Positions 55,157 to 63,743 of a stretch of DNA of 64,000 nucleotides are shown piece after piece; the stretch's first letter is position 1, and the number at the start of each line of letters is the position of its first letter. The stretch is from NCBI RefSeq assembly GCF_028435365.1, contig NZ_JAGTJJ010000019.1, positions 62,001-126,000 of the forward strand, given 5' to 3'. The notes under the pieces are model-generated. The model did no database searches. It worked only from the letters and a program-made list of their open reading frames with translations, and was not told the origin of the DNA. The translations under genes were made by a program, and so were the position numbers. This stretch comes from Polyangium jinanense. GTDB taxonomy: Bacteria > Myxococcota > Polyangia > Polyangiales > Polyangiaceae.

Positions 55157-56083
55157 ATGTGGGATCGGCGGCACCTCTCCGGGTTGGCGAGCTCCGCCTT
55201 CCGGGCGCTCGGCCGGCTGGTCCATTACCTCGATCTGCACGAGGCGCCGCGGGCGGCGAGCGCGATGGCGTTCGACGCGTTCCTCAGCATCATCCCGCTG
55301 CTCGCCGTGGCCGGCTGGGCACTGCATCGGCTGCGCGACGCCGCGGCGGAGCTGCTCGGCTCGCTGCTCAGCGCGGCCCCGCCGTCCGTCTCGGCCGCGC
55401 TCGGTGAGGACTTCTTCCGCATCTCCGACGCGAAGGCCCTCGTGCTCGCGCCGCTCGGGCTCCTCGCCTTCCTGTGGGTCTCGTCGGCGGGCGCGGCGAC
55501 AGCGATCGGCGTGTTCGAGACGATGTTCGTGTGCACGCCCCGTCCCTGGTGGAAGCGGCGCCTCGTGGGTCTCGGGCTCGTGCTCGGCGCGATCCCGGCG
55601 GTCGGGATCGCCACCTTCGTGGGCATCGTGTTCACGCGTGTGACCGGCTCGCTCGGCGACGCGCTCGTGGCCGCGCTCGGGCCTGGGGTGATCCTGATCG
55701 CGCTGGTCGCGGGGTTCTTCCGCTTCACGATCACGCGTCCGCCCACGGTGCGGAGGCGCGTCTGGCCGGGCGCGATCGTGACCGTGTCGCTCTGGGCGAT
55801 CGTCTCGACGTTGTTCTCGGTCTACGTGCGGAGTTTGGCGCGGTACGCGACGCTCTACGGCACGCTCGCGAACGTCGCGGTGCTCCTGTTCTGGCTCTGG
55901 CTCCTCTCGATATCGCTGCTCGTCGGCGGTGAGGTGAATGCGCAGCTCGAAGGCGTGCGCGATCCGCACGACGACGCGCCCGAGCGCTGGCTCTCGCCGA
56001 AAGCCGAGGGGCCGCGCTCGATTCAGCCGCCTCCGCCGCCGGCGTCGGTCTTGCGACCGAAGAGGACGGCGTCGAGCGAGTAA
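55157..56083 (+). CDS. YihY/BrkB-family membrane protein
   Basis: ATG 55157 with a GGAGG site gives 308 residues. Six transmembrane helices span about 45-275 with the YihY/virulence-factor BrkB pattern: AMAFDAFLSIIPLLAV, WVSSAGAATAIGVFETMF, YATLYGTLANVAVLLFWLWLLSISLLVGGEVNAQL (in part). The C-terminal 35 residues are Pro-rich and cytoplasmic. These proteins are inner-membrane proteins of unresolved function, once misannotated as RNase BN. Its 3' end overlaps the converging DoxX gene by 61 bases. Confidence 0.9.
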   Translation: MWDRRHLSGLASSAFRALGRLVHYLDLHEAPRAASAMAFDAFLSIIPLLAVAGWALHRLRDAAAELLGSLLSAAPPSVSAALGEDFFRISDAKALVLAPLGLLAFLWVSSAGAATAIGVFETMFVCTPRPWWKRRLVGLGLVLGAIPAVGIATFVGIVFTRVTGSLGDALVAALGPGVILIALVAGFFRFTITRPPTVRRRVWPGAIVTVSLWAIVSTLFSVYVRSLARYATLYGTLANVAVLLFWLWLLSISLLVGGEVNAQLEGVRDPHDDAPERWLSPKAEGPRSIQPPPPPASVLRPKRTASSE

Positions 56084-56487
56084 CGGCCGCCGCCCGTGAG
56101 GGCGAGCGCGAGGCCGAGGATCGAGAGCAGGAACGGATACTCGAAGGCCCCGCCCTTGGCCGAGCCGAAGTGCGCGGCGTCCGCCATGTGCATCGAGGCC
56201 CAGGCGACGACCATGTTGAACGCGACGACCGCGGCCGCGGGGCGCGTGAGCAGGCCGAGCATCACGCAGACGCCGCCGAGGAATTCGGCGAGGGTCGCAC
56301 ACCAGGCGAGCAGCGTCGGCGCCGGAAACCCCTTCGCCGCGAGGCCACCGGCGAGCCCGGCGGGGCCGGCCGTGAGCTTGGAGAGCCCGTGCGCGGCGAG
56401 GAGCACGCCCGTCGCGAGCCGGACGAGCAAAAGGCCCAGTGAGCCCGTGCGGCTCGGATCGGGATAGAGGAGGGATCGGAACTTCAT
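56023..56487 (-). CDS. DoxX-family membrane protein
   Basis: ATG 56487-56485 gives 154 residues. Four helices are seen, with LLLVRLATGVLLAAHGLSKL at the start, followed by CATLAEFLGGVCVMLGLLTR, MVVAWASMHMADAAHF and LLSILGLALALTGGGRYSLD, all as in the DoxX family. The family includes a quinol-oxidase subunit but most members are of unknown role, often redox-linked. It overlaps the converging YihY gene, so the two cannot be fully transcribed together without antisense. Confidence 0.88.
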   Translation of the reverse strand: MKFRSLLYPDPSRTGSLGLLLVRLATGVLLAAHGLSKLTAGPAGLAGGLAAKGFPAPTLLAWCATLAEFLGGVCVMLGLLTRPAAAVVAFNMVVAWASMHMADAAHFGSAKGGAFEYPFLLSILGLALALTGGGRYSLDAVLFGRKTDAGGGGG

Positions 56488-56611
56488 GTCCGTGGCGTAG
56501 CACGGCGCACGCCAAGCGAGGCGAGAGCCGGGCGAGCTACGCGGCGGGGCGCACGAATGCGACGTGAGGGGAGGACACGCAGGAAAAACGATTGGCTCGA
56601 AAAACCGTTTT

Positions 56612-57988
56612 CTATTTGAGGATCGTCTCGCAGCCGACCTGGATGTCGACCTTCGCATCGGTGGCGGCGCCGAGGCCCTCGCAGGCCTTGCCCAGGAGCT
56701 CAACCTTGCCATCCGGGGTGTAGTCCCAGCAGCCGTCCTGCGGGCACAAATCCAGCGGATCCGTGCGCTTCTTCAGGTTTTGTAGCATCCCGTCGAGCGT
56801 GAGGTTCACGTTGACCTGGTTCTTGTCGATCTGCTCGCCGGGCGGCGGGGGCGGCAGGTCGTAGATGCAGCCGAGCGCCTTGCCGCGGACGTCGGCGATC
56901 GCCTGGGCCAGCGCGTCGGCGTTGAACTGCGCGCCGTTCGAGAGATCGATATGGCAAGGTTTGGCAGGGGCGGCCCCCCCTTGCGTGAAGGTGGCGTCCT
57001 TCGAGCAGGCCGGATCCACGGTGTCCGGCGAGCCGCTGACGGCGTAGGTCGAGAGCGCGAGGAGCATGTTGTAGGGCGGCGTGGCGAACCCGTCGACGGC
57101 GACGCCCGTGCTGTTCGAGCCGGGCACGCCCACGATGAACGTGAAAATGGGCTTGTTCGGGTCGGTGCGCGCGGCCGCGATCAGCGTATTGACGCTGTCC
57201 GGGTACTCCCAGTCGGGGCAGCTGTAATCGTCGGCGTACCCGGGCCGGGTCGGGCTCGCGACGGAGGTGCACGAGAAGCCGCCGTCCGTGATCAAAACGA
57301 GCATGCGCCGGGCGATGTTCTCGGATTTCAGCGATTCGTAGCCGGCCCGGAGAGCGTCGTAAATCGGGGATCCGTCGTCGCCGTTGCTGAGCGGCGGATG
57401 GGCGACGAGCCAATCGTACATCTGGCGGCGCACGCCGGTCGGGGCGTTCGTCTTGTCTTTCCCGGCCGGCGCGACGGGCACCTGCGGCAGGACGGAGACG
57501 CCGCATGAGACACCCGGGGCGAGGAGGGCATTGCACGTCGCCTGATCGAGCCCCACATAGGCGCAAACGCAAGGCGGGGGGTTGACGAAGCTCGACGGAA
57601 AGACCGTGAGGCCGAGGGACATCGTATCGAAGACGTCCTTGTCGATGGCCGATTTGACCGCGAGTTGCGCCGTCCCCCACTTGGACGATTTGTTCATGCT
57701 GGCGCTCGCGTCGAGCACGGTGAGCATGGCCGCGGGCGCCTGCGTGGCCTCGGCCGTGAACTTCGCGCAAGCCGGGCCGCCGCCGCCCACGCCTCCGCCG
57801 AATCCACCAACGCCGCCGCCTCCAGGCCCGACAGGACCATTGCCCGATCCCCCCGAGCCATCCTCGCCGCCTTCTCCCCCGCTGCCAGGCCGACTGTTGC
57901 CGCCCGCCGCGCAGCCTCCCCCGAGCCCGATTCCAATCGAAACGAAAAGCCCCAGGCTCACGCCGAGCCACCGCAGAACGCGCCCCAT
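56612..57988 (-). CDS. VWA-domain surface lipoprotein
   Basis: Of 458 residues, the signal ends in lipobox GLGGGC near 26, followed by a Gly/Ser-rich linker to about 75. The VWA domain has MIDAS VLDASASMNKS near 92, SPIYDAL (Thr site region) and LITDGGFSC. Many Cys residues are present in VCAYVGLDQATC, SCPDW, PCHIDL and CPQDGCWDY. It is probably a metal-binding adhesion or scaffold protein on the surface. The linker type matches other lipoproteins of this strain. It is divergent from the GHKL ATPase pair, with a 190-base gap. Confidence 0.88.
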   Translation of the reverse strand: MGRVLRWLGVSLGLFVSIGIGLGGGCAAGGNSRPGSGGEGGEDGSGGSGNGPVGPGGGGVGGFGGGVGGGGPACAKFTAEATQAPAAMLTVLDASASMNKSSKWGTAQLAVKSAIDKDVFDTMSLGLTVFPSSFVNPPPCVCAYVGLDQATCNALLAPGVSCGVSVLPQVPVAPAGKDKTNAPTGVRRQMYDWLVAHPPLSNGDDGSPIYDALRAGYESLKSENIARRMLVLITDGGFSCTSVASPTRPGYADDYSCPDWEYPDSVNTLIAAARTDPNKPIFTFIVGVPGSNSTGVAVDGFATPPYNMLLALSTYAVSGSPDTVDPACSKDATFTQGGAAPAKPCHIDLSNGAQFNADALAQAIADVRGKALGCIYDLPPPPPGEQIDKNQVNVNLTLDGMLQNLKKRTDPLDLCPQDGCWDYTPDGKVELLGKACEGLGAATDAKVDIQVGCETILK

Positions 57989-58181
57989 CGTTTCCTCCTC
58001 AGTCGTAAGGAAAACGACCCGAGCGTATCAGAAGCCAGACCTCGAAATCGACCACGACGAGCGCGCTGTGAACGAAATGGGCGGATCGCGTCGCGACGCC
58101 CAGAACACACGCCAAAGAGAACGCTCGGCAGCGGAACCCCCCCTTGCGCGGGAGGTAACTTGGCCCACCATTGCTTGCTCG

Positions 58182-59900
58182 ATGGCGACGGCACGCAGCG
58201 CTCCGGATTCCTCGCCCCTCGGGACGCCTCCGGCCGAGCAATCGGCGCACGCAGGGCCGTTCACGAGGACGCACATCGACCTCGCCGCAGCCCGCGCCGG
58301 CGGAATCGCCCGCGGCGGGGTGCGCGAGGGCGAGCTCTGCTTCCTGGGCTCGCTGCACGAGCTCGTCGCCATCGGGCTCTACCGGCCCGCACTCTCGGCG
58401 CTCGTCTCGGGCACCGGGACGCCGGCCCGCCCGCCGATGGATCGAGCCTACCTGCTCAAGATCCTCGATGAGGAGGTGGGCCGGCAGTTCGGCCACCCGC
58501 TGCGGCCGGTCGTCGAGCTCGTGCTGAACGCGATCGACGCGACACCCGAGCACCCCGCACGCGTGGACGTACGGGTGCGCGAGGGCGTGGTGACCGTGAC
58601 CGACGATGGGATCGGCATGGATCTGCGGACGATCCTGTCACGTCTGCTCGTGCCGTTCGCCACCGACAAGCGGCCAGGCCTGGACCTCGGGCGCTTCGGC
58701 GTGGGCTTCTTCTCGGTCATCGGCCTGGGGCTGCCCGATCCGGCCAGCCTGTCGATCGAGGTGGAGACGGGTGACGGTGCGTCGGGCTGGTCGCTGTCGG
58801 TGCTCGCCGACGGACCGGAGCCTTCATCGCTCATCTGCGCGATCCGCAGGCTCACGCCGCGCGCCGGGACGCGCGTGCAGGTGCGCTCGTCGCTCATCGA
58901 GGCCGAGTCGCTCCGCGCGTACCTGCGCGACGCGCTGCACTTCTTCCCGAAGGAGCGCGCGATCGTGAACCTCGACGGCGTGCCGTTGAACGACGGCCGT
59001 TACCTCTCGGGAGGCACGCACTTCACCGACCCGCTCGCGCCCGAGGATCCGAGTCGCGTCGCGCGCTTCTACGTGGGCGGCCGTTCGCTCGTGACGGGGA
59101 TCTGCGCCGCGACGTACCACGCCGGCGTGAAGGTCGAAGGCTGCCTAGCGATCCCGGAGCTCGCGCTGATCGACTTTCCCTCCGCGGTAGAGCTCACCGA
59201 GGGTCGCGACGCGCTCAAGCCTTGCCGCAACTTCCGCGCGACCGCGGCGGCGTTCTACCGCAAGCTCACGGACCTCGCCCGCGCCCCGGGGACGACCCGC
59301 AAGACAGCCGATCGCCTCGCGGAGGTCGCCGCGCAGATCAGCGCGCTGATGCTGCAATCCGCGGCGTGGAACGAGGTCGCGCCCGAGCTCGCGCGGGCCT
59401 TGCTCGGCCCCGATCGGTACCTCGTCGGGCCGGAGCGGCGCGAGCCTCTCATCGGCTTCCTCGGCAGCAACGTGGAGAGCCGGCTCTTCGTCCCCGAGAG
59501 CTTCTGGGCCGAACGCGAGTGGCAAGGGTTCATCCCCGGCGAGCGGGAGCTGCTCGCGCGCGAGCTCGAGATCGATCACGCCGAGAGCCTCTCGAGCCTC
59601 GCGCGTCGCCGCCCAGATCTGCCCGGGATCCTGGAGCTCGCGCGTCGATCCGAGCGGCCCGAGGCCGTCCCCGTGGCGCTCGCGCGCGGCCGCAAGAACG
59701 CGCCGGGTCCGCTGCCTTGCCTCGGGACACGTCATGCGCTGCTCGTGCGCGAGGACGCGCCTGCGGTCGCGCGGCGCGTGGGCTGGGCGGAGCAGTACGC
59801 GCTGCGCGTCGCGTTCGATCGCGCGACGGGCATGCGTGAACCGGATCTCGAGCGCGAGCTCATCGTCAGCGAGCCGATCGGGGTCATGGGAGCGGCGTAA
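58182..59900 (+). CDS. Hsp90-like GHKL ATPase, first of a pair
   Basis: ATG 58182 gives 572 residues; frames open far upstream overlap the divergent VWA gene and are not used, and the exact start is uncertain. The GHKL (Bergerat) motifs are all present: N-box ELVLNAIDAT with N116, G1 TDDGIGM (about 140-146) and G2 FGVGFFSVIGLG (about 172-183), with LLVPFATDK before it. A second ribosomal S5-like domain follows (YLRDALHFFPKERAIVNLDGVPLND), then a helical C-terminal half. No histidine-kinase, MutL or HtpG C-terminal features were seen. Length and plan match its neighbour, so the two are paralogues, 41 bases apart. Confidence 0.82.
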   Translation: MATARSAPDSSPLGTPPAEQSAHAGPFTRTHIDLAAARAGGIARGGVREGELCFLGSLHELVAIGLYRPALSALVSGTGTPARPPMDRAYLLKILDEEVGRQFGHPLRPVVELVLNAIDATPEHPARVDVRVREGVVTVTDDGIGMDLRTILSRLLVPFATDKRPGLDLGRFGVGFFSVIGLGLPDPASLSIEVETGDGASGWSLSVLADGPEPSSLICAIRRLTPRAGTRVQVRSSLIEAESLRAYLRDALHFFPKERAIVNLDGVPLNDGRYLSGGTHFTDPLAPEDPSRVARFYVGGRSLVTGICAATYHAGVKVEGCLAIPELALIDFPSAVELTEGRDALKPCRNFRATAAAFYRKLTDLARAPGTTRKTADRLAEVAAQISALMLQSAAWNEVAPELARALLGPDRYLVGPERREPLIGFLGSNVESRLFVPESFWAEREWQGFIPGERELLARELEIDHAESLSSLARRRPDLPGILELARRSERPEAVPVALARGRKNAPGPLPCLGTRHALLVREDAPAVARRVGWAEQYALRVAFDRATGMREPDLERELIVSEPIGVMGAA

Positions 59901-59941
59901 CCGAGCGCGCCTCGGACGGTGGGGAAATCAGGGGGGAACCG

Positions 59942-62056
59942 ATGACCGAAGTCTACGCTGGCCGTCTCTCGGACCTGCTCCTCGTACGCGTGCATGGTCG
60001 CTCCGCGGCCTACCTCGCGGCGAGTCGCGCGGCCCGCCCGGGCATCGTGGAGGCTTGCCGCAGAGAGGCGACGGTCCCCGATCTCGCCGAGCGGATCCTC
60101 TCTCGCACGATCTACGCGCAGAGCGCCTCGCGCATCGCGCCGCTGCGTGAGCTCGTGCAGAACGCGCTCGACGCCTCGCCGCGCGGCTCCGCGATCGACG
60201 TGCAGTCGGGCCTCGGCGGCACCGAGATCATCGTGACGGATCGCGGGCGCGGCATGACGGCCGACGAGGTCCTCGGCGATCTGCTCGTCCCGTTTCGCAG
60301 CGGCAAGGAAGGCGAGGAGCTCGCGATCGGCGAGCACGGCATCGGCTTCTTCAGCGCGCTCGAGATCGCGCCGCGGCTCGAGGTGAAGACACGCACGCGC
60401 ACCGAGGGCCACCTCCTGCGCGTCGAGCCACTCGGCAAGGGCCCGCCCTACGCCGATTTCGCCTGGTCACTTCGGCCGCTGCCGCACGTCGAGGGCTGGA
60501 CGGGCACGTCGGTGCGGCTCCTGCTCGACGAGCCGATCAGCCGCTCGGTCCTCGCCTCGGAGGTCGCTGCGGCCGCCTCGTTCGTCGATCCCGCCGTCGC
60601 TCGGATCTACGTCGACGGTGTGCTCATCAACGTCGCCCGCACGCGCATGCGCCGCGTCGCGCGCGCGCACGTCGCGGGCCCGCTCACCGGCCCACTTGGC
60701 GAGCTCTCGATCTGGGTCGGCCGCGGCGACGGCGCCTTGCCGCACGTCACGATCACGCAGCGCGGATTGCTCGTCGCGGTCCGCCAGGATCTCTTCACCG
60801 CGCCCGAGCTCTCGCTCCACCGCGACCTCGCGCGGGCGATCGTGTCGGCGGGCTTCGGCATCGTCGTCGAGCTGCCCGCCGAGGTGCCGCTCAACAAGGG
60901 TCGATCTGCGGTGGCCGCGCATGCATCCGCGGCCGTCGAGTCCGCGCTCATCGCGGCGTTCGAGCGCTTCGTGCTCCACGACGCGCTCTACGATCGCGAA
61001 CTCCTCCGCGCCGTGGATCATCGCCTCTCGTCGGTCCTCGATCGCCTGCTCTGTGCTGCGCTCGCGGGCCAGCCCACGCAGCCTGCGACGGCGAGCGCAC
61101 CCGAGGAGCTCACGGAGGCGACCCGCTCGTCGAAGCCCTGGCCGCTCATCACGCCGCCGAGCTCCGTGCCGCCGGAGTCCGAGCGACGACCGCAGCGGCG
61201 CCCCACGGTGGCCGCGCCCGAGGAGGTCGTGCGGTTCGCGGACGCGCTGCTCGACACGCCGGCCATCCGCGTGCTCACCATCGACGACGAGCACGAGCAG
61301 CACCCGCGCATCGTCACCTTGCGCCATCTTCTTGGCGCTTACCGTGCGGGCACGCTCCGGCCTATGGGCGAGCCGCAGCTGCCGGGTCGCACGTACATCT
61401 CGCTCGACGATCCGCTCGCGGACGCACTCTGGCGGCGGCTCGTCGCGACCTCCGCGGCGGCGGCGGCGGCGAGCTCGCAGGACCGTCGGGGCCGACGCAT
61501 CGGCGCGCTCGCGATGCAGCGCATCGATCGGGAGACCTTGCTCGCGACGGCGAAGGCGGTGCCGGGTGTCGATGCGCTCGCGGCGGCGATGACGGTGCTC
61601 GAGGGGATCGACGCGGCGATCTCGATCGCGGCGGAGCTCACGCCCTCGCCGATCTCGGTGCATCAGGATCTCTACGGCCCGGACGAGATGGCGCACACGG
61701 ACGGCAGCGGCATCAGCGTCAACCTCGCGTCGGCGCGGGTGCGTGCGCTGCTCGTGTCCGTGCTGCAGCAGGACGATCCGGCGGCGTTCGGGGCGCTCGT
61801 GGATCTGATGCTGCACGAGAAGACGCACGTCTCGCTTGCGAGTTACGTCCCGCATGCGAACGCTGAGCACGGGGCGAGTTTTTACCGGCGCAAGGATCTC
61901 CTGCGGCGACGGCTCCTCGAGTCGATGGCGCGGGGCCTCGTGGGCGATCCGTCCTCGTGGCTCCCGGCGGCGCGGCGTGGACTTTCGTCGGTTGCCCTAC
62001 CTGCGCCCGACGTCCTTGCTGCCACGTTCCAGTCCGTACCTTCGGTCGCTGCCTGA
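59942..62056 (+). CDS. Hsp90-like GHKL ATPase with C-terminal HExxH zincin-like domain
   Basis: The 704-residue protein has N-box ELVQNALDAS (E70, N74, D77), G1 DRGRGM (100-105) and G2 GEHGIGFFSAL (130-140). A second S5-like domain and a Pro/Ser-rich linker at about 380-425 follow. The C-terminal part has HEKTH at 625-629 and a third candidate ligand H643 in EHGASF, the spacing HExxH-x13-H seen in SprT/WLM-like zinc proteases. An ATP-driven conformational change may present a substrate to the protease; this is inference. The upstream paralogue lacks HExxH, so the two could form a heteromer. Confidence 0.83.
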   Translation: MTEVYAGRLSDLLLVRVHGRSAAYLAASRAARPGIVEACRREATVPDLAERILSRTIYAQSASRIAPLRELVQNALDASPRGSAIDVQSGLGGTEIIVTDRGRGMTADEVLGDLLVPFRSGKEGEELAIGEHGIGFFSALEIAPRLEVKTRTRTEGHLLRVEPLGKGPPYADFAWSLRPLPHVEGWTGTSVRLLLDEPISRSVLASEVAAAASFVDPAVARIYVDGVLINVARTRMRRVARAHVAGPLTGPLGELSIWVGRGDGALPHVTITQRGLLVAVRQDLFTAPELSLHRDLARAIVSAGFGIVVELPAEVPLNKGRSAVAAHASAAVESALIAAFERFVLHDALYDRELLRAVDHRLSSVLDRLLCAALAGQPTQPATASAPEELTEATRSSKPWPLITPPSSVPPESERRPQRRPTVAAPEEVVRFADALLDTPAIRVLTIDDEHEQHPRIVTLRHLLGAYRAGTLRPMGEPQLPGRTYISLDDPLADALWRRLVATSAAAAAASSQDRRGRRIGALAMQRIDRETLLATAKAVPGVDALAAAMTVLEGIDAAISIAAELTPSPISVHQDLYGPDEMAHTDGSGISVNLASARVRALLVSVLQQDDPAAFGALVDLMLHEKTHVSLASYVPHANAEHGASFYRRKDLLRRRLLESMARGLVGDPSSWLPAARRGLSSVALPAPDVLAATFQSVPSVAA

Positions 62057-62682
62057 CGGTTTTTCCCGTCCGCCCCCCTGGTCCTCGCCCTTCGGAGGCC
62101 CAGTCTCACACAGTCCGGCACATGGATGCGCATGTGCCGGCGATCCAAATCAGCATCTCAATTCACACAATTAGATCACAAGAGTCATCCGAAGCGAGAT
62201 GACCCACTGTTCGTCCGGTTTTCCGAGCGGGTCTGTCGGACCTGATCGGCGAGCTGGATGCTTTCTTGTGATCGCGTGCGATGCCGCGTATCCTCGCGGT
62301 GCCCGGAGCCCCTTGGCGGGGATTTCTTGGCTAGCATCGGGGTCCGTTTCAGTCTATCCTGCCTTGGTTCAAGGTATTCTGCGGAACCCGGGGCGGGTCC
62401 ATGGACCGCACCCGGCCTCCGCGACCTCGTAGGCACACGCCCCGGGGTGCAACGTCAACGCTTGGATTTCCCGCCGATTTTTCACGCGATGGTCGAACCG
62501 ACGGTACACTCTGCTTCTACCCCGCCGAGCTGGCACGTGGGTTCGCCCGCTGTCCTGCCTGTGCGAGGGCGTGTGCAGACGGTGGGTGGCGGGTGTCCCC
62601 GCGCCGGCCGCGCAGGGTTGGGTCCGCATCACAGGGAGGTTGGTGTGAGTCCAGGTCAATCCAAGGACAATGAGGTGCTCTA
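62057..62682. other. Long intergenic region with one strong palindrome
   Basis: About 625 bases without a convincing gene. A less G+C-rich patch runs at about 62145-62205. The palindrome at 62115-62140 lies early in the gap. The region should hold the promoter of the V4R-roadblock genes. Frames open at 62199-62432 and 62258-62683 have no ribosome site or protein-like composition. Confidence 0.45.
62115..62140. promoter_or_regulatory. 10-bp perfect inverted repeat after the ATPase-protease gene
   Basis: CCGGCACATG-GATGCG-CATGTGCCGG, 58 bases after the ATPase-zincin stop. It could terminate that operon, though no U-run follows, or act as an operator for the V4R genes. Confidence 0.5.
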
Positions 62683-63159
62683 ATGGGTCTCATCCAAGAA
62701 GTCGCTCAGACCCACAGGCCGATTCTGGGAAACGACATTCCGCTGTTGGTCTTTCGCGTGTTCCGTCACTTCTCCGCGGGTTACGTGGAGGAGGTGCTGG
62801 GACGCGGGGCGGCGGTCGTTTTCCAGAACGGTGGTAGGGAGCTCGGCAAGGAAGCCGGCCAGATGCTGTACAAGCCGAGCACGGACGAATACCTCAAGGA
62901 GGTCGTCCAGTTCGTGCGCGATTCACGTATTGGCATTCTCATCCCTCGCCAGCTCGACGACAAGCTTCTCGTGGTGGACCTGGACGAGTGCATCACGTGC
63001 GCGGGCATGGCGAGCATCTCGAAGCGTATTTGCCACTTCGAGGTCGGCTTCGTCGCAGGGATCACCGAGGTCCTGATCAAGAAGAAGCCGAAGGCGTACG
63101 AGACGAAGTGCGGCGCCAACGGCGAAGGTACGTGCCAGGTGACGGTCGAATTGGGCTAG
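62683..63159 (+). CDS. V4R-domain protein
   Basis: The 158-residue V4R protein contains PLLVFRVFRHFSAGYVEEVLGRGAAVVFQ, GKEAGQMLY and the Cys-bearing second half DECITCAGM, RICHFEVGFVAGI and KCGANGEGTCQVTV (quoted in pieces). The five Cys match the V4R small-molecule or metal-binding pattern. V4R proteins bind hydrophobic ligands or act in signalling and assembly. It is followed 192 bases later by a roadblock/LC7 gene, a partner often seen with V4R in myxobacteria and archaea. Confidence 0.88.
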   Translation: MGLIQEVAQTHRPILGNDIPLLVFRVFRHFSAGYVEEVLGRGAAVVFQNGGRELGKEAGQMLYKPSTDEYLKEVVQFVRDSRIGILIPRQLDDKLLVVDLDECITCAGMASISKRICHFEVGFVAGITEVLIKKKPKAYETKCGANGEGTCQVTVELG

Positions 63160-63351
63160 ACGACGCCGCCACGTGGTGGTGGCGGCCTCGCCCACTCACC
63201 GGTTTTCCGATAGGCCCTCGGCGTAGGACGGTGGCCCGAGGGATTCCGGAGAGCAGTGCGAGAGGGCAGAACATGTCCCGGACGCGGCGCCCGGGTTGAT
63301 TGATGAGCTCGAGCACGAACTCGGGCTCGGCTTGCCCGCACAGGAGGAGAC

Positions 63352-63726
63352 GTGGCAGCTGGAAGTCGAGTCGAAAAAATCCAGGAAATTCTTCGCAATC
63401 TTCGTTCGGTATCGCCCGACATCATCGGGTCGGCCATGGTGAGCACCGACGGCTTCATCATCGCCTCGCTGCTCCCGAACGAGATCGACGAAGAGTTGGT
63501 GTCCGGTATGGCCGCCGCGCTCCTCGGTGTCGGTGAGCGTATCGCCCACGAGCTCATGGGTGGCGCCATGGAGCAGACGTACGTGCGTGGCCGTCAGGGC
63601 TACGTCATCCTGAACGCGGTCGGCGCGGAATCGCTGCTCATCGTGCTCACGACGCCGGACGCGAAGCTCGGCCTCGTGTTCCTCGATATTCGCCGGCGCG
63701 TGACCGAGCTGTCCAAGATCGTATGA
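63352..63726 (+). CDS. Roadblock/LC7-domain protein (MglB-like)
   Basis: The 124-residue protein starts at GTG 63352 with an AGGAGG site. The roadblock fold is clear: VSPDIIGSAMVSTDGFIIASLLP, then AAALLGVGERIAHELMGG and YVRGRQGYVILNAVGAESLLIVLTTPDAKLGLVFLDIRR (in part). In myxobacteria MglB of this family is the activator of the small GTPase MglA that sets cell polarity, but no GTPase lies in the window. It is in frame with and 18 bases before the next gene, so probably shares its transcript. Confidence 0.92.
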   Translation: MAAGSRVEKIQEILRNLRSVSPDIIGSAMVSTDGFIIASLLPNEIDEELVSGMAAALLGVGERIAHELMGGAMEQTYVRGRQGYVILNAVGAESLLIVLTTPDAKLGLVFLDIRRRVTELSKIV

Positions 63727-63743
63727 CGGCGGCCTGATTTGTT

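Noticed and set aside
58182..59900. Assignment of the first GHKL protein as HtpG or a histidine kinase
   Set aside because: It lacks the HtpG middle and C-terminal domains, and no dimerisation/phospho-His helix precedes the ATPase.
62532..62547. Sigma54 promoter (TGGCACG then TTCGC)
   Set aside because: The GC of the -12 element is one base out of register, so the -24/-12 spacing fails.
62199..62683. Small genes in the long gap before the V4R gene
   Set aside because: No ribosome site, no protein-like composition and conflicting frames.
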